Of a stretch of DNA of 64,000 nucleotides, positions 58,835 to 64,000 are shown piece after piece. The notes under the pieces are model-generated. The model was not told the origin of the DNA, ran no database searches, and saw nothing but the letters and a program-made list of their open reading frames with translations. Where the stretch lies: NCBI RefSeq assembly GCF_034313845.1, contig NZ_JAVIWN010000001.1. One strand, written 5' to 3'. The position numbers and the translations under genes were made by a program. This DNA is from Actimicrobium sp034313845. GTDB lineage: Bacteria; Pseudomonadota; Gammaproteobacteria; Burkholderiales; Burkholderiaceae_D. The stretch's first letter is position 1; the number at the start of each line of letters is the position of its first letter.

Positions 58835-60693
58835 GTGCGCCCAGCATGGGCGCACTCCTGCGGGTGAAAGTCCCGCCGTAAGCTGACCACAGCGAACGAA
58901 GTGAAGCGCAACTGCACGAGGGTGACCGAGTGTGGAAAGGAAGCGTGGAGCATAAATCATGAGCCGATGGACAAGAACCGCATAGAAGGCGCTGCCGATC
59001 AGGGCGAGCGGGCCGGAAACCGCGAAGCTCTTGTGGTCAAGGATCAGGCGGCGTAGATGCGGCGGTTGTGTGATGAAGGAGTGCGGCCCTTACCTGGGGA
59101 CGCCCCGCCTTGTGCCTGAAAGGGCGACGATGTGAGTCGGAGCGGGGTCTCAGCAGAGGTCATAGTAGTCGGAGGTAGCGCCGGAGAGGCTCAACCCCGC
59201 CGACGAAGGACCGAACGAGTAGGAGTGATTCCGATATGTCGATGCAGAAAGCAACGCGTCAGATGCCCGCCAATGCGGGGCGGGAGGCCGATGGGCGCGG
59301 TGAAGCCATGCCTGATGCCTCCAGCGACGAAGCGTTCTGCCCGCGACATGCAACCGGAGGCACGGGGTCAGCGCTGCTGCAAGCGGCGCTGACGACAGAG
59401 AACCTGCGGCGGGCGTTCAAGCGTGTGCGTGCCAACAAGGGAGCGGCTGGCGTGGATGGACTGGATATCAACCAGACCTCGCGCCATCTGGCGACTGCGT
59501 GGCCGGACATCCGGGAACAACTGCTGGCAGGGACGTATCGGCCTAGTCCGGTGCGTCGGGTGACGATCCCGAAACCTGATGGTGGCGAGCGTGAGCTTGG
59601 CATTCCGACGGTGACGGATCGCCTCATCCAGCAAGCACTGCTACAGGTGCTGCAACCGATACTTGACCCCACTTTTAGCGAGCATAGCTACGGCTTTCGT
59701 CCGGGAAGGCGTGCGCAAGACGCGGTGTTAGCCGCTCAAGCGTATGTCCAATCCGGTCTGCGTGTCGTGGTTGATGTTGACTTGTCGAAATTCTTCGACA
59801 GGGTCAATCATGACATCCTGATCGACCGTCTGCGCAAACGCCTCGACGACGCAGGAGTGATCCGGCTGGTCCGTGCGTATCTGAACAGCGGCATCATGGA
59901 GGGTGGCGTGGTGCAATCACGCCGCGAGGGAACGCCGCAGGGCGGTCCCTTGAGTCCGCTACTGGCCAACGTGATGCTCGATGAAGTGGACAAGGAACTA
60001 GAACGGCGCGGCCATCGCTTCGCGCGCTACGCCGACGATGCGAACGTGTATGTGCGCAGCGTGCGGGCGGGTGCGCGAGTGATGGCGCTGCTACGGCGCT
60101 GTTATGCCAAGTTGCACCTCGTGGTCAACGAAAGCAAGAGTGCTGTGGCCAGCGTCTTCGGTCGCAAGTTTCTCGGTTATAGCCTCTGGGTGGCGCGTGG
60201 GGGCGAAGTCAAACGCAAGGTGGCCAAGAAGCCCCTGGAAACGTTTAAACAACGGATTCGGGAGCTGACCGGCCGTTCCGCCGGGCGCAGTATGGCCCAA
60301 ACGATACAGCGACTTCGTTCCTATATGCTGGGGTGGAAAGGCTACTTCAATCTGGCGCAGACTCCCAGGGTCTGGCGGAGACTTGATGAATGGCTGCGTC
60401 ACAGGCTGCGGGCTATCCAGCTCAAGCACTGGAAACGTGGAACAACCATGTATCGGGAACTGCTGAACCTTGGGGCGGCACCGTCGGTGGCAAAACAAGT
60501 GGCGGTCAATAGCCGCCGCTGGTGGCGCAACAGCGATAGATTGCTGAAAACAGTGATGACTATCGGCTATTTCGACCGACTGGGAGTACCTCGCCTGTCT
60601 TGACCTCAACGACTCGAACCGCCCGGTGCGGACCCGCATGCCGGGTGGTGTGGCAGGGGACCGGCCAGTTATACTGACCGCCCCTATGCCGAT
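58835..60693 (+). mobile_element. Group II intron with internal maturase gene
   Basis: The 5' end GTGCG (58835) matches the conserved group II intron start and is followed by domain I-like sequence (CTCCTGCGGGTGAAAGTCCCGC). The maturase gene fills domain IV. Downstream, a domain V-like hairpin (about 60614-60650, GAACCGCCCGGTGCGGACCC and GCATGCCGGGTGGTG) and a domain VI stem (GGCAGGGG with CCCCTATGCC) end in AT near 60693. Length about 1.86 kb. Insertion just after a terminator hairpin and a maturase without an endonuclease domain recall group IIC habits, but the class is not certain. Confidence 0.85.
59236..60603 (+). CDS. ltrA: Group II intron reverse transcriptase/maturase
   Basis: A 455 aa intron-encoded protein. 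The reverse transcriptase blocks are in order: KGAAGVDGLD, PSPVRRVTIPKPDGGERELGIPTVTDRLIQQALLQVL, SYGFRPGRRAQDAV, VVDVDLSKFFDRVNHD, GTPQGGPLSPLLANVMLDEVD and the catalytic YADD near residue 265 (RYADDANVYVRS). The maturase X domain follows (SYMLGWKGYFNLAQ, WLRHRLRAIQLKHWKRG). No HNH endonuclease domain is present. It promotes intron splicing and mobility. The reading frame is intact, so the intron may be active. Confidence 0.94.
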   Translation: MSMQKATRQMPANAGREADGRGEAMPDASSDEAFCPRHATGGTGSALLQAALTTENLRRAFKRVRANKGAAGVDGLDINQTSRHLATAWPDIREQLLAGTYRPSPVRRVTIPKPDGGERELGIPTVTDRLIQQALLQVLQPILDPTFSEHSYGFRPGRRAQDAVLAAQAYVQSGLRVVVDVDLSKFFDRVNHDILIDRLRKRLDDAGVIRLVRAYLNSGIMEGGVVQSRREGTPQGGPLSPLLANVMLDEVDKELERRGHRFARYADDANVYVRSVRAGARVMALLRRCYAKLHLVVNESKSAVASVFGRKFLGYSLWVARGGEVKRKVAKKPLETFKQRIRELTGRSAGRSMAQTIQRLRSYMLGWKGYFNLAQTPRVWRRLDEWLRHRLRAIQLKHWKRGTTMYRELLNLGAAPSVAKQVAVNSRRWWRNSDRLLKTVMTIGYFDRLGVPRLS

Positions 60694-60996
60694 TGTTCGC
60701 CGCTTACATCCCAGTGAGAGATATAAACAGGTCGGCGCAACAGTGACTGAGTAAAATGGCGAGAGTTTGGTCAGGCCAACATCGTCTTTTTGCTGAAGTA
60801 AGTTCAACTGTAGCTTTTCGCCATGTCACCTTGGCCACGCGGCACAAAATTGCATAGAATTTGTGCAGATGTGTGATTGACTACGGACATAAAACTATTT
60901 TGTTAAGTGAAATTGACAGTTTCTGACCGAGTAATCGATCCAATCTACTGTCACCAGTGATGGTGGCTGATGGTCTTACAGCGACGAAGGAAAATC
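60694..60996. other. Intergenic region between the intron and the toxin-antitoxin pair
   Basis: About 300 bp. Base composition shifts from GC-rich to AT-rich across it. The mntA promoter presumably lies in the AT-rich half (60840-60960); no other feature is evident. Confidence 0.4.
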
Positions 60997-61287
60997 ATGA
61001 AACCATCTGACGCACTAATTCAACACAGAGAAAAAATAAGGGCGATAATTTTCGCTCATCACGGTTTAAATCCGCGTGTTTTCGGTTCTACCGTTCGAGG
61101 CGAAGATACAGAAAAAAGTGATCTGGATATATTAATTGATCCAATGCCAGAAACGACTTTTTTTGATATTGGTGCCATGCGCCGAGAACTTCGATTACTG
61201 CTAGGTGTCGCTGTAGATATTCTCACGCCAAGGGGACTTCCCGAAAAAATCCGGATCGAGGTGCTATCTGAAGCCGTAGCAATATGA
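60997..61287 (+). CDS. mntA: MntA-type minimal nucleotidyltransferase antitoxin
   Basis: A 96 aa minimal nucleotidyltransferase. The active-site motif is G30-S-T-V-R-G...S41-D-L-D44, with the third acid probably in VAVDILTP. In MntA-HepT systems this enzyme inactivates the HEPN toxin by adding AMP to a Tyr near its active site. The ATG at 60997 with GAAGGA upstream is chosen over an in-frame start nine codons earlier. It overlaps hepT by 4 nt. Both genes are AT-richer than the neighbourhood, a sign of transfer. Confidence 0.88.
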   Translation: MKPSDALIQHREKIRAIIFAHHGLNPRVFGSTVRGEDTEKSDLDILIDPMPETTFFDIGAMRRELRLLLGVAVDILTPRGLPEKIRIEVLSEAVAI

Positions 61288-61652
61288 GTCACAAAAAGCT
61301 GCTGATCAGCGATTTTTTGGGACACATTCAAGAGTCAATTGAGCGTATTCAACGATATACCTGTGATCTCGATGAGAGCGGTTTTTTATCTAATAGTTTA
61401 GTTCAAGATGGCGTGATTCGGAATTTTGAAATTATCGGTGAAGCTAGCCGAAATATTGAACGTAATTATCCAGATTTTGCTGCTGAGCATTCCTACCTGC
61501 CGTTGATTGATGCTTACGATATGCGTAATGCACTCTCTCACGGATATTTTAATGTTGATCTTGAAGTCGTGTTCAGGACCGTTGAACGAGATTTGCCGCA
61601 ATTACACATCCAAATTGTTCACTTAATTAGTATGTTGAATCAAACGCCATAA
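61284..61652 (+). CDS. hepT: HepT-like HEPN (DUF86) toxin
   Basis: A 122 aa all-helical HEPN-domain protein. The RNase motif is Arg81-x4-His86 followed by Tyr88 (RNALSHGYF), the Arg-x4-6-His-x-Tyr pattern of HepT ribonucleases, with Tyr88 as the expected AMPylation site. VIRNFEIIGEASRNIER is a family hallmark. It is translationally coupled to mntA. Such pairs act in plasmid or island stabilisation and phage defence. Confidence 0.88.
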   Translation: MSHKKLLISDFLGHIQESIERIQRYTCDLDESGFLSNSLVQDGVIRNFEIIGEASRNIERNYPDFAAEHSYLPLIDAYDMRNALSHGYFNVDLEVVFRTVERDLPQLHIQIVHLISMLNQTP

Positions 61653-62072
61653 GTCCAAATATTCATAATAATTGCCGATTTATTGATAATCACAATTTGC
61701 CTTTATTACTGTAATCGTCTGCACGGCGATATCTTAGTGTTCGTCGTCTTTTGCTCCATCTTCACCGCTCAGTTGTTCATGAAATCCGCAGTAGTCAAGG
61801 ACAAAGCACCTCTGCCAAGCCGCTGGTCCCACCCGTCTAGCGAGTGCATCACCGCCTCCGATTCGATGTCATCTCAGAACACCGTTCGGTTTTTGAGGCA
61901 GGAATAGATCGCGAGCCCAATTTGGCTTCATGCTGTATGAAAAGGTAACGATCGCGGATGGCATAAAAAACTGGTCTATACTTTTGTCCTTCGGAGGTCG
62001 AACCTTAATCCGTATCGATTCCTTTTCACTGCTTTCCTACCTGACCGGCACTCCCACCGTGTCCATATCACC
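61653..62072. other. Intergenic region before mrcA
   Basis: About 420 bp. A short open frame at 61683-61907 has no family resemblance, no ribosome site and biased composition. The mrcA promoter should lie in the second half (TATACTTTTG near 61977), but no confident element was identified. Confidence 0.4.
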
Positions 62073-64000
62073 TTGACCCGACCCGCTCCCGGACGTTCTC
62101 CGAAACGCACTTCCCGATCCTTAAAATACAAACTGCTTATCGCCTTTCTAGGCCTGTGCGGGCTGGGAGCACTGACTGTTTCCTTGCTTCTCGGCTATGC
62201 GTTTCTGATCATCGCTCCCAACATGCCCTCGCTCGACAGAGTGACCGACTACAAGCCGAAGATTCCGCTGCGTGTCTTCACTGCCGACAACGTGCTGATC
62301 GGTGAGTTCGGGGAAGAGCATCGTAATTTTCTGCCGATCAAACAGATTCCGGTGCAGATGAAAAATGCGGTGCTGGCAATCGAGGATAGCCGGTTCTACG
62401 AGCATGGCGGCGTCGATTTCGTGGGTCTGCTGCGCGCCGTCGTCAATGACCTCGGCGGCGGTTCGGCGCAGGGTGCATCGACCATCACGATGCAGGTCGC
62501 ACGTAATTTTTTCCTGACCCGCGACAAGACGCTGAGCCGCAAGATGAACGAGATCATGCTGTCTTACAAAATCGAACGGACCTTGTCGAAAGACCAGATC
62601 CTCGAGTTGTACTTGAATGAAATCTATCTTGGCCAGCGTTCCTATGGTTTTGGCAGTGCGGCAAAAACGTATTTTGGCAAGCAGCTGGAGCAACTCAGCG
62701 TCGCGCAGTTCGCGATGCTGGCAGGTTTGCCGAAAGCGCCTTCGGCCTATAACCCGGTCGTCAATCCCAAGCGTGCCCATCTTCGTCAGCAATACATCTT
62801 GCAACGCATGCGTGAGCTCAACTTCATCACGGCAGAGCAATATCAGCAAGCCGTGGACGAAGACATCAAGGTTCGCCCTTCCGGCAAGTCCTACGCGATT
62901 CATGCCGAGTACGCCGCTGAAATGGTGCGCAAGATCATGTTTGCGGAGTACAAGGACGATATTTACACGAGTGGTTTTGATGTGGTGACCACCTTGCGGT
63001 CCAAGGATCAGGATGCCGCGTACCAGGCCTTGCGGCGCGGTGTGATGAATTACGAACGTCGTCATGGCTATCGTGGTCCGGAAGCCGTGATCACGCTGCC
63101 GTCGGACGACGAAGAGCGTCAGGATGCCATCGATGCCGTGCTGGACAAACATCCGGACAGCGATGAATTGCGCGCTGCGGTGGTAACGGCCGCGTCGCCA
63201 AAACTGGTCCGCGCGACCCTGCTGTCGGGTGACAGCATCGAACTCAGCGGCGACGGCTTGCGCTTCGCTGCGGCCGGACTCAATACCAAATCGGCGGCAG
63301 CCTTGCGCATCGTTCCGGGTTCGGTGATTCGCATCAGTGAGGATGACAAACAGCGCTGGAGCATCGTCCAGTTACCCAATGTCTCCGCCGCATTCGTTGC
63401 GCTCGATCCGCAAAGCGGTGCCTACCGTGCGCTGGTGGGTGGCTTCGATTTCAATCTGAACAAGTTCGATCACGTCACGCAGGCATGGCGACAACCGGGT
63501 TCGAGTATCAAGCCATTCATTTATTCGGCGGCACTGGAAAAAGGTTTTGGTCCCGGCACGCTGATCAACGATGCGCCACTCTCCATTCCCGCCGTAGGCG
63601 GCACGCCATTATGGGAGCCGCAAAATGACGACAACGTCTACGATGGCCCGGTCACGATGCGCATGGCGCTGGCCAAGTCGAAGAACGTGGTCTCGGTCCG
63701 CGTGCTGCAGGCCATCACCGCCCAGGCGGCGCGGGACCACATGGGACGCTTTGGATTTGATGTCAACAAGCAGCCCAATAATCTGACGCTGGCACTGGGA
63801 ACAGGGCTGGTCACGCCCGGTCAGATGGCCGGCGCTTACGCGGTGTTTGCCAACGGTGGTTATCAGGTCTCGCCTTATCTGATCCAGACGGTGACCGATG
63901 CACGCGGCAAGTTGTTATCGCAGGCCAAGCCGGTACTGGTGGGCGAGGAGTCAGTCCGGGTAATCGATGCCCGCAATGCGTTCATCATGGACAGCATGCT
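62073..64000 (+). CDS. mrcA: Penicillin-binding protein 1A (5' part, cut by window end)
   Basis: The first ~642 residues of a class A penicillin-binding protein that polymerises and cross-links murein. A basic cytoplasmic tail precedes one membrane helix (LLIAFLGLCGLGALTVSLLLGYAFLII, about residues 21-47). The transglycosylase domain has EDSRFYEHGGVD with catalytic Glu104, GASTITMQVARNFFL, and RTLSKDQILELYLNEIYLGQRSYG. An OB-like insert follows. The transpeptidase nucleophile is Ser477 in S-x-x-K (SSIK, 477-480) and AKSKN is the S-x-N motif; KTG lies beyond the window. No ATG fits: TTG at 62073 is the best start, giving a normal length N-terminus, but it lacks a clear ribosome site. Confidence 0.9.
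   Translation, partial: MTRPAPGRSPKRTSRSLKYKLLIAFLGLCGLGALTVSLLLGYAFLIIAPNMPSLDRVTDYKPKIPLRVFTADNVLIGEFGEEHRNFLPIKQIPVQMKNAVLAIEDSRFYEHGGVDFVGLLRAVVNDLGGGSAQGASTITMQVARNFFLTRDKTLSRKMNEIMLSYKIERTLSKDQILELYLNEIYLGQRSYGFGSAAKTYFGKQLEQLSVAQFAMLAGLPKAPSAYNPVVNPKRAHLRQQYILQRMRELNFITAEQYQQAVDEDIKVRPSGKSYAIHAEYAAEMVRKIMFAEYKDDIYTSGFDVVTTLRSKDQDAAYQALRRGVMNYERRHGYRGPEAVITLPSDDEERQDAIDAVLDKHPDSDELRAAVVTAASPKLVRATLLSGDSIELSGDGLRFAAAGLNTKSAAALRIVPGSVIRISEDDKQRWSIVQLPNVSAAFVALDPQSGAYRALVGGFDFNLNKFDHVTQAWRQPGSSIKPFIYSAALEKGFGPGTLINDAPLSIPAVGGTPLWEPQNDDNVYDGPVTMRMALAKSKNVVSVRVLQAITAQAARDHMGRFGFDVNKQPNNLTLALGTGLVTPGQMAGAYAVFANGGYQVSPYLIQTVTDARGKLLSQAKPVLVGEESVRVIDARNAFIMDSM

Noticed and set aside
61683..61907. 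74-codon frame between hepT and mrcA
   Set aside because: No ribosome binding site, no recognisable family, and atypical composition for a coding sequence.
1..64000. CRISPR arrays, rRNA and tRNA genes
   Set aside because: No regularly spaced repeats with unique spacers and no tRNA or rRNA signatures were seen on either strand; a covariance-model scan would settle tRNAs.

Overview
The window looks like the chromosome of a betaproteobacterium of the order Burkholderiales, most likely an Oxalobacteraceae-type organism. The basis is GC-rich coding sequence, the gene orders queE-queD-tadA-ldcA and ygfZ|mltG-tmk-holB-pilZ-tatD, DUF4936 and YjfB-family proteins, and short hairpin repeats. The genus cannot be fixed from sequence reading alone.

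Region 1 (1-15,648) is the right end of an integrated mobile element (ICE or genomic island). It opens with an accessory cassette on the minus strand: a large ParB-like protein, a DUF932 protein and a RadC-like JAB protein. The first two genes are each preceded by a near-identical ~350 bp non-coding leader. A probable defence locus follows (5,280-11,441). On the minus strand it has a ComEC-type metallo-beta-lactamase-fold (MBL) protein, a triple fusion of E2-like, E1/ThiF and JAB domains, and a second MBL protein. On the plus strand it has a WYL-domain regulator and a four-helix membrane protein. The two arms share a promoter region holding a perfect 19 bp palindrome. Next come an Mrr-like endonuclease-fold protein, an AbiE toxin-antitoxin pair and a second AbiEi-like regulator. 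The element ends in what reads as the 3' end of guaA (codons for T-I-E-W-E-stop) followed by a terminator, so it appears to be inserted in guaA.

Region 2 (15,649-30,333) is core: a secreted carboxymuconolactone-decarboxylase-like protein, queuosine genes queE and queD, tadA, ldcA, an ABC-F ATPase, an alternative oxidase, nadA-nadC, a small hypothetical pair flanked by hairpin repeats, nadB, purT and an MHS-type transporter.

Region 3 (30,575-38,124) is a compact plus-strand acyl-CoA catabolism cluster: thiolase, acyl-CoA dehydrogenase, Dabb protein, two SDRs, PaaI-type thioesterase, zinc-independent MDR reductase and alpha/beta hydrolase. A bifunctional hydratase/dehydrogenase gene at 56,224 shares an ACGACCGT promoter motif with the thiolase gene and may be in the same regulon.

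Region 4 (38,194-58,657) holds an HD-GYP protein, sbcCD flanked by two related putative membrane proteins of unknown function, the NRDE-DUF4936-ygfZ genes, the divergent mltG-tmk-holB-pilZ line, a GNAT, tatD with an ankyrin protein, an FAD oxidoreductase, the fad gene and a YjfB-like gene.

Region 5 (58,798-64,000) has a group II intron with its maturase placed just after a terminator, an AT-richer MntA-HepT toxin-antitoxin pair, and the 5' part of mrcA (PBP1A), which runs off the window. The standout is the E2-E1-JAB/MBL/WYL locus, which has no recognisable ubiquitin-like protein.
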